DNA of 64,000 nucleotides from Amblyomma americanum (GCF_052857255.1 NC_135497.1:350378799-350442798); one strand, 5' to 3'; shown: positions 1 through 11,492, counted from the first letter of the stretch. Program-made: numbers and translations. Notes: a model not told the origin generated them from the sequence alone.

Positions 1-170
1 TCTCCTGTTAATAATTGAATACGGACAGGTGAAAAAGTGATCTCACTTTCCCTTTTCCCCTTTCGATCTCTCGCTCTGTGCCCCTTCCCGCATGTAGTGT
101 AGTATACTGGGCGTCACCTAGTACACCTCGCTGCTTTCCGTTCATGTCCCTCTATCTTTTTCAAAGATAG
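1..170 (+). mobile_element. 3' tail of a LINE remnant from the preceding array unit
   Basis: Equivalent to the end of the LINE remnant at 22318-24476. Contains the C/T-rich untranslated stretch and the GTAGTGTAGTATACTGG segment that follow the last coding block in the other copies. Confidence 0.6.
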
Positions 171-3100
171 TGCACATACTCAATGCCACTCGACAATCTC
201 ATCGGCCTCCGAAGAAACTGAAATGCAAAATCGCGAATCACAATGGTTACGAAGAATTTTTTATCTTCACCTTAAATTTTTGAGACAACAGCTCTCAGTT
301 GATGTCAACTGTTGATTGCTGACTTCTCCACACATATGTTAAAAAACGGTATCCGTGTGGACGACAGTTCCTAAAGCTGCTCATTCTTGATACCGCTGCA
401 GCAAACACGACGGAGGCTGTCATCCACCAAAATCTAACGCCGTCTTGCGATATGTTTCCCTTAATTATACCCGGCATACTATATTTAAATTTCGATATGT
501 AGCGCGAACGACGAGATTCTGGTCATTTACACACTTTTCGCGTAGTAAAGCACGACACTACAATGAACCTACACTCTAACAGACGATTAAGGGCCCATAC
601 GTGACTCTGGATTGAACGTAAACATAATTCAGCATAGACTAGAGCCTACAACAGAATATAACCGACCAGAACACAAAAATGTGCTCCACATTGTTGAATC
701 TTTCCGCGCTTCAGTGGGTTTGAGAAGGAAATACATGTTTCATACTTTCTTTGGCCCTGCTCCCTCATAGATTCTTACTAAAGTGACAGCCAGTAATACT
801 AAATGGGCAGCTGTGAAGAAAAGCGAGAAGCGCTCCCCAGAAAGCCACAAGTAGTTCTAAGTACAAGTAACACCGGCTACTAGAGACAAGGAAGCAAGCA
901 AACCTCATCCTACTGAGACCAAAAGGTTCAAAATATACTTGAGTTTTGCTTTTCTTTAGTGCTTATACCTAAGCAAACTACATTCTACTGTGAAAAATGA
1001 ATCTAGGTCTTTAAAGGCAGGCAAAAAGAACCCGGGGTCTTCGCTGTCGGCTATTCTGTCGAATAAGATACTCGAAACTGCGGTTCACAACGTGGGGGTG
1101 AAGCCGGCTAGTCAAACCTGGTTAAAATGTAGCACATGGGTCTGGCGCTTTTGCAACTTTTAGCATAATGTGAGGAAACCACTGGCGCTGATAGGCCACC
1201 AGCATGAGTGGAAGAGTTCTCATTTGTTCTCTCGTATTTTTTCAGCTGTAAGTTTAAGGTCGTTATCAGAAGTGTGCAGGCGCCTGCGAGATGCCACTTA
1301 CATAAGTGGGCGGGGAAAAGCAGCCGAGATCACCGTGCGCCAAGTCCCGCTGGCCCTTTCCGCCACTATCTCCCCACTGGAGCACTGCCAGCACCTTGGC
1401 AGTGGCGGCGGTGACGGAGGCGGTGCACGTCCAACCGACAACGCCTTCCGCGTAGGGGGACAGGCGGGTGGCCCAAAACAGACGTCGCTCTCCACGTATG
1501 CCGGGGAGCCGAGCCTGGGCGGTTGGCTGCAACAGGCACATTAATAGCGAAGTCCACTCAAGGATTTCCGAAGAGAAATGCAAAGCAATATCGGTATACC
1601 CGACAGCCGCGTGCTGAGAAAAGATTTGTCACTTATTACGCGCCCAAAAGAAGGGTCTACGCAGTCACAATTTTATTTGAGAAGAAGGTCCAGGTGGACA
1701 AAACATTAAAACTGGAATAACATAGGTAAGAATAACGATTAATAGTTGTACAGTATTATTAACTGCGCTACTGGGTAGATTTCCTTAGGCATGACTCCTT
1801 AATGATGGGAGTAGATCAAACGGCGGTATCATTAAGTGCTTTTGGCCGTAGTATATGCAGCGGAGTGCCCATGTGTAACACTCTCGCAAGAAAAATTAGG
1901 AAAACCTACCCCGTACTGATAAAATTTGTCTTCTAAATCAGGAACTAACGAAGCGAAATAAAATTTGCTGACATGTCCCAAAGCAGTTTCATATTCACTA
2001 TTCCATATTTGTTCACACCTGAGAGACATCGCTTTGCACATTATTTTGCTGTTGAGCTATTAACGGTTGTCACTTATCCCTTATCGTTTCTTTATTTATA
2101 ACTGACTGATTTCGTTGTCATCATTCTTCTTCTGCCAGACTAATAGGAGCATATTCTCTCTGTCTTTGCACGAAATTACTCGTCCTAGGCGACACCTCTG
2201 AGCGATGTCATGTTTTTCATGTTCAAAATTTAGAACGTCAGAGTTGTCGGCACTATAAAATTTCTTTTCGTCCGCCACTTTAAAATGGTGCTTAAAATTT
2301 TCTTCAGGTACACAGATTCCTAGTCTGGTTCTCCGATGGCATGCGCAGCGCTGGCTTTAATTCTCTCCACAACAAACATCAACGGCACCTGACTCTTCTC
2401 AGATGTGTACATAACCTGTTGCAACTGTCCCGCTAGCCCCTTAAAACATAACTGGTGGCTCCATCGGTTATTGATCGGGTTGCATGTCGGCATCACCCAT
2501 AATATTATTAGAATAGACACAGGAAGATAGGCATTTGCAAAAGTGCGCCGCAAGCGCTGCCTGCAAGGATTCCGAGGGATGCGAAGACCACAAATAGGAG
2601 TGCCTGAGTTGTCTCCAGCAGAGGGAAGTAGTGCAGGCCAGACAACGCACACCCCCCAAGCGGAAATTCAACGTTCAAAACACTGCCCACAATACTGCCG
2701 CCAAACTTCCAGTACGTTGAACTGGATCTTCTGTACTACAGCCTTGCGTTTCAGGGACGAAACACCATATATCTGGTTGCACTGGCTGTTCCGTGTCGAT
2801 CAGCGAATTTGGTTCCCCATACCAAGATGTGTAGTTTCTGCGAGCCCATCAGAACCCATCAGAAATTCTCCCAGCCATTTCCACCCTTCAGATGCCAGGA
2901 CCCACCAGAAGCACACGCCGCATCACAACAAAATGCCACGACGAAGCTAATTTAAAGATGGTATGGGACGCGATCAATATAAAAGCGAAAGGGGAAAACT
3001 AAATGTTAAATCAATGCTTCTAGAGCAAATTTGTCGCACCGCATTGCATCACCACGCATTATATTTTGTTACACGGATATTGTAGAACCGGAGCCATTAC

Positions 3101-3497
3101 AACAAAACTTCATTTTTCTAACGTCTCAGAACTATTTCAAGTACCTCGCAGACCACCCACTAAATGACTGCACTTCTAAGTTTGAACCTTGAAATAATGT
3201 CACCAAAATATCAGAAGAAAGCGAGTGATTTTCGATGCTGGTTTCTTCCCATCAAAACTAGCAGCGTTTTAATTACTGTTGAACCTGGTTAGACAGCGAA
3301 AGCTATGGTGTATCGGGCAACTAGACGCGGCTTGGCATTTGTAACTTAGTCTGCGTTCCGGATACTGGATAGGCAACGGGTGCTCCGGCAGCTAAAAGGT
3401 AAATTAATGGGTTTTCGCGAGATGTTGACCACTCAATGAACGCTGTGGCCTATTGCTGCAGTGCCGCGCGTCTGCCACATTGTTGTCACTGCTAATG
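171..3497. other. No recognisable gene, unit 1 proximal stretch
   Basis: AT-rich to mixed sequence. Local GC-rich patch at about 1270-1540 with overlapping frames on both strands that do not agree between units. On the minus strand 2508-2690 a short frame contains a strongly hydrophobic run (ALLFVVFASLGILAGS and onward), conserved in units 2 and 3 and possibly a relic exon with a membrane segment, but without clear splice sites. Confidence 0.6.
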
Positions 3498-3969
3498 AAC
3501 GCAGGCCACATCTCTCTCTTACCACGGCCACGTACATCATAGCGCAATTGAGGTGTCCACTGACCCAGGGAGCCAGTTACGCGCTCTTCCTTTCCTCAAA
3601 ATCACCGCAGTCTATATCGCTGTCAACGCCTTCGCCAATGAACACAATGAACGCCGACATCCTACAGCTTAACTTCCGCCTTTCTGCTACAACATTATCA
3701 ATGGTGGTGGTAGTGGTTTTATTTAATATGATAGTAAAAAGGAAGGAAAAGATTTTTGCTAACCCCGGCATCTGCCATCGATGCACCATCGATGATCGAT
3801 GATCGAAGCACCTGAGCTGGGGCAGCGGAAATAAAGGACAGCAGTGTCAACGCATGCAGCGCGCATCTCTCACTATCGCCACGTAGCTTAAAGCGCGACT
3901 GAGGTGTCCACTGAGCCAGGTGGCAGGTGTGCGCCTTTCTTTGCTAAGCGAAGAGTCTGTATCGATTGC
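3498..3969. repeat. Diverged 120-bp direct duplication flanking a short spacer, unit 1
   Basis: Copy A is 3498-3620 and copy B 3849-3969. Both run from AACGCA through CATCTCTC, then GAGGTGTCCACTGA, CCAG and GTCTATATCG/GTCTGTATCG. The spacer holds a TGGTGGTGGTAGTGG run, an A/G-rich stretch and repeated ATCGATG motifs at about 3777-3805, reminiscent of a SINE 3' region. Copies are much more diverged from each other than the array units are, so the duplication is older than the array. Confidence 0.7.
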
Positions 3970-3974
3970 AAGGC

Positions 3975-4745
3975 TATGATTCAAGCGTTGGTACAAGAGC
4001 GCGGTGACGACGGCTGCACGCGCAGCTAGAGCGCAGTGATGTCATGGCGGTCACGTGAAACAGCTCGGAGGCAGCGGCACACTCTAACCCTCCTCTCCCG
4101 CTCCTCGGTTCAATGCCATATGAAACAAAAGCCGAACAAACTACAGAAGGCAGTAGTAAAGCTTCCGCTTTATTACTCACCGGAGTACCCTTCGATGTGA
4201 AAGTACCGCGGTGGTGTATGGGTGGACGGCTCACGGCTCTGACAGGCTGGGCGCTCTCCCGGACATGCAGCCGCCGTGGACATCGACGTGGAGCTCGAGA
4301 GCAGTGGCCGGCATCACCTGCCTGTCCACCGCGTTTGCTGCCGCAGGGTCCGCCCGAGACGGCTAGGCCGCGGTAGAGCTCGGAGAGCGGTGGCCGCCCA
4401 GGTGACCACTTTGCAGAGTCCATGTTGCGACCGCAGTCCCCGGGGCAGGAGCCCAGTCCTCGCTCGGCGGCGCCACGACAACACGGAGGAGACGAGAGGC
4501 GCGGCGAAGAAGGCGACGATCCGTCTGAAGGACCAGGCGGAGCTGACTTCAGAGAGGCACTGTGCATGGCTACGTGTCGCGCAAAAAGGAACGCTAGGTG
4601 TGGTGCCTACGTGCGAATCGTCGAATACTGAATGAGGAAGGCGCAACTCGTGCGCTCGAGCGCTTGTGCTTGCTGTACTGCCTTCTCTTCTTCGTGGCGC
4701 TTTGCGCAAGGTGCAGCTCTGCCAGGAATTAGCGGCGCTCAAACG
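3975..4745. promoter_or_regulatory. CpG-rich block 1, unit 1
   Basis: Strikingly GC- and CpG-rich compared with the AT-rich flanks, with open frames on both strands. On the minus strand ATG at 4421-4423 opens 81 codons ending in phase 0 at 4181, directly before GTGAGT (4175-4180), a strong splice-donor match. This arrangement, CpG island plus short first coding exon, fits a minus-strand promoter. The peptide (MDSAKWSPGRPPLSELYRG at its start) is Arg/Pro/Cys-rich and I do not recognise it. High GC alone can open frames by chance. Confidence 0.35.
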
Positions 4746-5818
4746 AGCGAATTGCTAAGAAAGAGACGCGCCTACGGTCGAGAATATAGTGTAAAACAGA
4801 GAAGGCATTTTTAGAGGCTCTCTAAACTAGAAAGCCTGCCTATTTTATGAAGTTGCTATCGAGCAGGTAGCAATAACACCTCAAAAAGCTCTCCCGGAAG
4901 CTGATATGCGTACAAATCGTAGACTTTGGAGCCTTATTGTTGTCGTTAGAAGAATGTTCTTGTTGTCGTGTCCTCGAGGTTTCTCGGATTGGTGTGAAGG
5001 TAGATGGTTCCCTAAGGAGAAAAAATAAATCCTGATTTGATTGCAAAGTAAGAGAGAACAACGCTAAAATAACTTATAATAAGATAGTGCTCGTTGTTCG
5101 CACAAAGTAGAGGCCACGCACATTGAACCACAAGCGCGTACAGAGCGGTCAGTGCTGGAAGTCAGAGAATGGCGGGTGGTCAGCCTAGTGTCATATCATG
5201 GTTGGCTACGCTGCTCTAGACGGGCACAAAAACAGAATTTTTTACCTCTTATTGCGTAAATTGCGAAATTCAGTGATAATAGCGAGTCGTCGTACAACAT
5301 CGTAATCCGTAGCTCGCAATATCCGTCTGCGATCTGCGGTGCGAGTACGACGCTTGTTCGCAACATCCTTTTCTTGCATGTCCAAGAGGAAAATGGCGAC
5401 ATGCACGCGCTTCTTCCAAGGCTGCCAGCCTATGCACTTGCACTGGTCACATTGGGGGTTTAACCTAAACACTTTTGACTAAGGTCTAACATCGTTCCCG
5501 CTTCTAACATTTGCTAGCCGTCCCAATTAGCGTACTTTCAAGTCCGATTGCTTCACATAGTCCGTGGTCCCGAGTTCGATTTAAGGGCCCGGATGAATTT
5601 TTCACCAACTGCAAAGCTTCTGTGAAAGACTTACATAGTTTTTTCTTTGCCGCTGTTTCATTCCGGTGGGCGGTTTGCAATGAGTCGATCAATGTCTGTA
5701 CTGCAAAAGAGTATTAGTCTGGGATAGTCGGTATATTTCGCAGGAAAATGTACAGTTTTTGCGGTAATACCTTATGTACGTAAGGTATCGCACAACGTGA
5801 AAAAGATAGCCGGGAAAG
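4746..5818. other. No recognisable gene; tRNA-like T arm and palindrome, unit 1
   Basis: Holds an AATAAA at about 5025, a T-arm-like CCCGAGTTCGATT at 5570-5582 whose 3' stem is decayed here, the unit-1 27-bp gap at 5504/5505, and a near-perfect palindrome ACCTTATGTACGTAAGGT at 5769-5786. A minus-strand frame at 5242-5472 is Arg-rich (RRTRTADRRRILRATDY) and open in all units. It vaguely recalls the start of PIF/Harbinger-type transposases, but I cannot support that. Confidence 0.55.
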
Positions 5819-5826
5819 CCGGTGTA

Positions 5827-6137
5827 ATAATAATTGGTTTTTGGGGAAAGGAAATGGCGCAGTATCTGTCTCATATATCGTTGGACACCTGAACCGCGCC
5901 GTAAGGGAAGGGATAAAGGAGGGAGTGAAAGAAGAAAGAAGAGGTGCCGTAGTGGAGGGCTCCGGAATAATTCCGACCACCTGGGGATCTTTAACATGCA
6001 CAGACATCGCACAACACACGGGCGCCTTAGCGTTTTTTCTCCATAAAAACGCAGTCGCCGCGGTCGGGTACAAACCCGGGAACTCCTGATCAGTTGTCGA
6101 GCGCCCTAACCACTGTGCCTCCGCGGCGGGTGGAAAT
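5827..6137 (-). mobile_element. tRNA-derived SINE (tick Ruka-like), unit 1
   Basis: On the minus strand it begins with a tRNA-like head: an A-box-like GTGGTTAGGGCGCTCGAC and a box-B-like GGGTTTGTACCC. A conserved body containing GATCCCCAGGTGGTCGG follows, and it ends in an (ATT)n-type tail. Flanking CCGGTGTA at 5819-5826 and 6138-6145 is an 8-bp target-site duplication. ORFs seen across it are accidental. Shared by all three units at the same site, so it inserted before amplification. The Ruka name rests on remembered similarity. Confidence 0.88.
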
Positions 6138-6145
6138 CCGGTGTA

Positions 6146-8429
6146 CGAGTCGCTTTTCCGCTCCTAACAAATGGCAGCATCTTTGCAAGAAAATCATCTG
6201 TGAAAGACCGCCACCTGCCGATTGTGAGAAGAACCATGATTTCTGTTGTGTGCCATGCCGAAAAAATGTAGTGTACAAAATTACTTCTTATCTCCCAGCA
6301 AGAATGTGTGTGAGGATTCGAAAACTGGTGTTTAAAACGCTGTGTTAAATGCAAAAAACTCTGCCCGAAATTTTACGCAGTTACAAAACGCACCCGCGGG
6401 CTTCAGAAGAGTGCACCAATATTACACGGGACGAACCACAAAGCGTTCTCAGAGTGAAGGTTCAACGCAGCTATGGTAAAAAAAAAATGCGTGGTTGTTC
6501 TAAGTAGCTGCATGCCATTGTGCAGAAACTGTAAGTATGCACAGAGGATACCGTATGACTGGTAATGGTGTCCATGTTAACGCGTCATTTAAAACACTTA
6601 AAGAAACATCTTTGTTTTCCACAATTTAATTTGAAGCCTCTTCGTTAATGCCGAAGTTTCTGATCGATTTTGGAGATTTGTTTTGAGGTCTGGGCATAAC
6701 CTTAAAGTGCCTGTCAGCGCTCTCCCGCTCCCTCATTCATACTCTCCTAGCGATTTCACGCCTTTGGTCCGGCCCTGCGGTCGTGTATTCCGTGACAACT
6801 ATTCTGCAATTCAAGGCCAGTTGATAATAAAATTTATTCTCAACTAGTTTTGCTCCTAGCCCTCAGTGTTGAGTGCTTATACAGGCTTTCAACCATGGGC
6901 CATTCCTCCCCAGGCCCTGAGTTATGTCCTCAGAAAATGGGAGGCTACTCAAACTGCCACGATTGAACTCTATCTCCTCCTCTTACCCAAATCCATCGCC
7001 CTGAAGGCATCTCGCAAAAGCTATGGACAGCAACGAAAAAAATTCCGTCTCGTCGATGTTCTTTTAATTTGTGTTCACACCTTTTATTAAGATCAAGCAG
7101 TTTCTGCAACGAGGGTCAGCTCTGTTGAACTACGTTTTGATACGCTTGAACAGCGTCTTAATGTGTTCGTGACGCTCCGGTGAGTAGTCCCTTGAAAAGA
7201 GGTTTCCACTGACATAAACTTTGACGAGAATATGAAAAGCAAGGAAAAATGCTTCAATATTAGTAGAAATAATCGTTGCAAGAATGCAGGAGTTAATAAG
7301 ATGAAAAGCAGTTAATTACATGTGAAAAAAGAGCCTCATTTTATTTTTTCTAAGAAACCGTGACATCAAGGGAGTCATTTTTGGTCGCACAGGCTACCTT
7401 CCGCTGCATACGCGGAAAAAGGTTGGCGATAAGCGGATTACGGAAAACGTATTGCCTTTCACTACCGTAATCTAGCCCTAGAGGTGGCGGCCTCTAGGAC
7501 GTTGGTGAAAACTATATTCTGAAGAATACTACGGATGTTGGAGCTGGAAGCTAATGAATCATGCAGCGAGACACAGGACAAAGCCAGTAAGCAGGTACTA
7601 ACTCGTATGTTACCCCCAGAAAGGAGTACAGTGGGAAAACATCGGGAGGGGAGCTTTCATAAAACCAGCAAATTTCAAAAGGGCTGCATTCCAAGGACAT
7701 TTCAAGTCAGCATGTTGGCAATAAGAGAGGTGTTTTTCAGAAGCATGCAAGGGTGCACTTCTCGTTCATGATTTTTGTTTCTCATTCTAAAGGCCTTCTT
7801 TCTCTTTTCCTTCTTGCTAAACACTTTTCCACGTACCGCCATATTGCTGGCTTGACTGCTTTTTGTAGCTGGCGCTAAAATTGATCACGCCTGCGCTTTT
7901 ACTTCTGGCGCTCTATCTTCCTCCGTTCATCCCTCTGCACCTGCAGCCGGAACAATGAACAACCTACTCACCACGGAACGGCGACGAAGACGTTTTTCTC
8001 TCCCTGCCTAGCCTCTCCTGCAGACAGCGCGCGACCCATCTAGAGTTTTCCTTCTCAAGAATAAAGTGAGTGTGTCCTTTGCGTTCGGGACTGTTTCGTT
8101 AGGAAACAAGCTTTCCGATAGAGATGACATACTGGTATCCGCAAGTGGTCACTGGACAACTTGCAGAATAGTAGCACCCTCTGGAATATAGCACATGTTT
8201 TTTTCAAACGATAACCGTTGTTCACATTTCCTCATTCTTCTTCGAAAAGGAAGAAAAAGACGCTTTTTATCTGCATGAGAGGGAAGTTGTTGAAAGGACA
8301 CAATGAATAGCCAAAAGTTCCAGTGAATCCAAAATTTCTACTCACTATAAGGAGCCAAGTTCTCCAGTACCAGCACTGGTCTCTAGCTTATCCGCAGTAA
8401 ATACTCGATCTGTCTCCGTCTGTGTGCAG
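6146..8429. other. No recognisable gene, unit 1 SINE-to-exon interval
   Basis: Unclassified sequence with poly-A runs (6479-6486) and a pyrimidine-rich stretch at 7790-7830. Short frames (for example 6866-7090, 7535-7771) match nothing I recognise. Confidence 0.6.
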
Positions 8430-9029
8430 AGCATGGCTGCGAACACGAGGAACAGATCGAAGCAGGTACAATGGTTCACCGTAGTACCCTCCGGGAACTG
8501 CCCTTTAATCCTGTTTCACATGAAACGAACCGCTCGCTAATCCCACGGCCGTGGCTCATGCACCCTCTCGCGGAGGAAGCTACAGCGGCTGGAGCGGCGA
8601 GGTTCGGGCAAGCTGGAAATTTTCGCGACGGCGACGCGGCAGCACCGCATATCAACCAATGCCAGCCCGGTGTTGCCACATGACTAGTAGAAGCCTAGTG
8701 CAAGAAAGCATTGGCATAGACGAGTGTTTGTGTCTGTATGCTTTTGTTTAAAAAAAATTATATAAAGTTGTGTTGAATGCTTAAAACGCAAGATTTATAT
8801 TTATTTAAATAAACGGTGGAAGTAAACGACAAAATGGTGCTACTTATATAGTATGTTTTTTTGTTTGCAGGCCACCAAAATGGGTTGCAAGCGCATATCT
8901 TTTGCCAGCAACATTGGTTTTCACAGCGGTGCAAAACCCGCAGCGGCGACTCCTGTGAAACGAAAGCTCGCGAAACGCATCGCAGCCCCGCGCCTTTGTT
9001 CGCTCTATTCGCCGAATCGCTTGATGTGA
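8430..9029 (+). pseudogene. Possible two-exon remnant of a small basic protein, unit 1
   Basis: A pyrimidine-rich tract ending in CAG (to 8429) precedes an exon-like 36-nt segment (8430-8465) encoding S-MAANTRNRSKQ, followed by GTACAA. After 404 nt, TTTTTTTGTTTGCAG ends at 8870 and an open frame in the same phase begins ATKMGCKRISFASN, rich in Lys and Arg. In this unit a one-base deletion near 9023 brings a stop at 9027-9029; units 2 and 3 read on to 90 codons. I do not recognise the protein. Splice signals are clear by eye, but the unit-to-unit changes give no sign of protein-level selection. Confidence 0.3.
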
Positions 9030-9404
9030 ACCGCCCTTTACACTCGATCTCGAAAGTTGGTGTTAACCTGTGGGGCTTCAGGTTCACTGAGAATAAAGGG
9101 CGTCACTCTCTCTTCTTTTATAGGAAGAATAAAAGTTAAGGCAATTGACTCACCTTCCCTCTGTTGGCAGAGTAGAAGATTTAAAGGCTATCTGTGAAGG
9201 AGAATTATCGGTTACAACCTTCAAAATTCTAGAAAAACTGAACTACAGAAAGTTGCTTTCCGTCAAACACCCTCGTTCACAGACTGGTTTTCTCTTCATT
9301 CCCTACACACAACCGAGGTTAGCGTGATCAGTCAGTCGCCCTCCATTGTAATCTTTTCAGAAATGGAGAGGGGTATGCACCTTAATCTGTGTAAACCTGA
9401 ACTC
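9030..9404. other. No recognisable gene; one possible exon-like frame, unit 1
   Basis: An acceptor-like TCTGTTGGCAG ends at 9170, followed by a 51-codon frame beginning VEDLKAICEGEL (to 9327). Equivalent frames are at 33501-33657 and 52782-52938. The product is not recognised. Confidence 0.4.
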
Positions 9405-10345
9405 TAGACGATTCCCAGCAGTTTTGGAAAGCGGGAAAACGTCGCCGCGACGAGAGGCGGAACCGGTCTGGTCGGGCCGGCAAAGGCTGACGCGCTCGGA
9501 GCGAAATCGAAACACGCTCCAAATTGCCGCTGGTTTGGTCGGGGTGCGACGAACCCGCCGATCCCGTCGGCGGTCAAGCGGCGTTTGAATGTAGAGGGTC
9601 TCTCTGTGGCCAACGTGACGTCGCCATGCCGCGCGGGCGCGTTAAGGCGCAATCACACTAGCGGAAACTTCCCGCAGCGGCCCAGCGTCAACATCGACGC
9701 TGCGTCGCAGCTCCTCGAAATGACGCTCACACGGCGCGCGTTTTCTCGCTACGGTTGTCTTGGAAGGTAGAGGGAGGAGGCGTTGAGGGAGGACCCGAAC
9801 GAGCAGAAAGAGGAGGGGATAGTCGCGTGACTCCAGAGAAGACTGGAAAGCGCGCCCTTTTCTCGCGTCGTCGTCTTGACCGTCTGCTAGCTCTCTTCCC
9901 GTCGCCCTTTTTGTCACGAGGATGGCTGGTTCGAACGATGAGCTGTTGGCTACGGTAAACGTACTTATACTTCACTATACTATTCTGCACTGTATCAAGT
10001 CGCATGTTCATGCCAGCAAAGCAGCCGCCGAGTGCCCGGCCCGCCAGACGCGCGCAGTCTCCGCCTCCGCCGACGGGGTCACTGAACTGGGACCGACGTC
10101 ACGGTTCACGGTCGGCGCCCATTGGGTGTTCTCGTCAGCGGCACGGGAAAAATAGCTACCGGATTCATCGCGCTGCGGGACGGCACAGCAGGCTGCCTGC
10201 GGGAGAAAAACCGGCTTGTGCGGGAAGTGGCGCGCGGAAAACGTTCTGCGTTGCGCGTTTTCCGCCTAATGTGCGCGCGCCTTTACGTTGGAGTAAAAAC
10301 GCGTCCCGCGTACTACCGCGAGGCTCCAGCTTTACATCGCTGAGA
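9405..10345 (+). promoter_or_regulatory. CpG-rich block 2 with candidate first coding exon, unit 1
   Basis: About 940 bp of CpG-dense sequence between AT-rich flanks. Inside it, GAGGATGG starts an 11-codon frame MAGSNDELLAT (9922-9954) ending in phase 0 at GTAAAC, a usable splice donor. This looks like a plus-strand promoter, 5' UTR and short first exon. I find no second exon I can connect. An inverted repeat with arms GCGGAAAACG / CGTTTTCCGC lies at 10234-10243 and 10256-10265. Downstream frames through the would-be intron are probably GC artefacts. Confidence 0.4.
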
Positions 10346-11488
10346 GTGCTCATCGCTTAAGAACAAGTTGCTTCAAGGACGCGTTCATGCAACTGCCCTC
10401 ATCCGACATGCTATACAAACAACGTTGGTCACGGTACCATCTTAAAGCTGTAAATAAAATAATGTGCCACCTCGTATTTGAGAAATGAAGAAATACAGAA
10501 AAGAAACCTTGATCCGTGCAAGTTTAAAAAACGAAGGTTGCGGAAATCAATCCTGAGCTCACACACATGTATATCTTCTGGCCGCGGCTTTGAGCATTGC
10601 AACATAAAAAAAGATTCATCGTCATTGTTTCAGTTTTGCTGCTAAAGGGAAAGTTACAGCTAGAGTGCTAAGTTATAATGAGCAACTATGGAAGGATATA
10701 AACAGCAAAGCTACTATTAAAAGCTTTTCCTATTATAAGGCATCTTGCTTTAACTTCCACATTGAAAAAAGATGTCTTTTTGATCAACTATAACTGCCGC
10801 GGTTCAGAGTTTACTTCTTATGAAAAAAGAAAACGGCGTTTTTAAGTATAAAGAACCCGTTGGCATAGAGATATTGCGCAAGTGCGAGCAATGCCGTAGT
10901 ATTGCTTTGGCCTCCAACATTTCAGTCACAAAACCCAAAGTGCCCTCTAGGAGAAATTCCAGGAAACATTTTTCCTTATTATTTGGTATAAAAAAGAAAC
11001 ACAGTTCTCAACACTTACAAAAAGTGATAAAAAAGGTGCTAATTTCACGAAACAGACCAAACGTCCAGCAGCATTTATTTCAAGGGTGCAAATTTATTCC
11101 ATCCCTGATGAGAAGGGGTAAAATTTGAAGTTACCCCTTTCTTACAAATTTCTTACACCTTTTTTTAGAGTGCACTGCAGAAATCGAAATAAATTTTGCG
11201 GAAACGGAATATTTTCTAGTGGAAGCAGTTCCTAAACAGTTTTTGGCTCTTATTATTTCAGAAACAAACAAATCGCGAACATTGCTGAATTTTGGCACTC
11301 CACCTACATGATAAGAGAACTTTTGCCAATAACAGGAGTCCCGTCTACAGAAACAGGCAATATTAGTTTCATCAGCCTCAACGTGCACGTGAAGGATAAA
11401 ATAACAAATCCCGTGTTTAGCCCACGGAGAGCAGGAAAAGTGCCGGCAACAGATATGGTGGGCCAGTCAACAAACGTTACACACCTTG
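10346..11488. other. No recognisable gene, unit 1
   Basis: AT-rich. A Lys-rich 102-codon frame at 10820-11128 is open in every unit, but its differences between units 2 and 3 are all amino-acid changes, so I treat it as non-coding. Confidence 0.6.
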
Positions 11489-11492
11489 ATAT
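11489..11492. repeat. Target-site duplication ATAT (left)
   Basis: ATAT directly abuts the LTR. The uninterrupted site in units 2 and 3 reads TTGATATCGAT with one ATAT, so a 4-bp target duplication is directly supported by the empty-site comparison. Confidence 0.92.

Noticed and set aside
1170..1583. Gly/Ala/Pro-rich ORFs on both strands (repeated near 25514-25897 and 44677-45102)
   Set aside because: Reading frames and ends differ between units, overlapping frames exist on both strands, and no motif is present. Likely a GC-patch artefact.
3974..4567. 197-codon minus-strand ORF as a full protein
   Set aside because: It is driven by high GC, overlaps other open frames on both strands, is shortened in unit 2, and runs through a strong splice donor. 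Only the possible first exon is kept as a candidate.
5242..5472. Arg-rich minus-strand frame as a Harbinger-type transposase start
   Set aside because: The resemblance is only compositional; no DDE or Myb-like motif follows and no terminal inverted repeats were found nearby.
5689..6089. ORFs of 80-120 codons on both strands repeated in each unit
   Set aside because: They lie over the antisense SINE and reflect its sequence, not a gene.
10820..11128. Lys-rich 102-codon ORF open in all three units (also 35150-35458 and 54706-55014)
   Set aside because: The seven differences I see between units 2 and 3 are all amino-acid changing, the composition is low-complexity, and no family is recognisable. 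Retention of the frame is expected from recent duplication alone.
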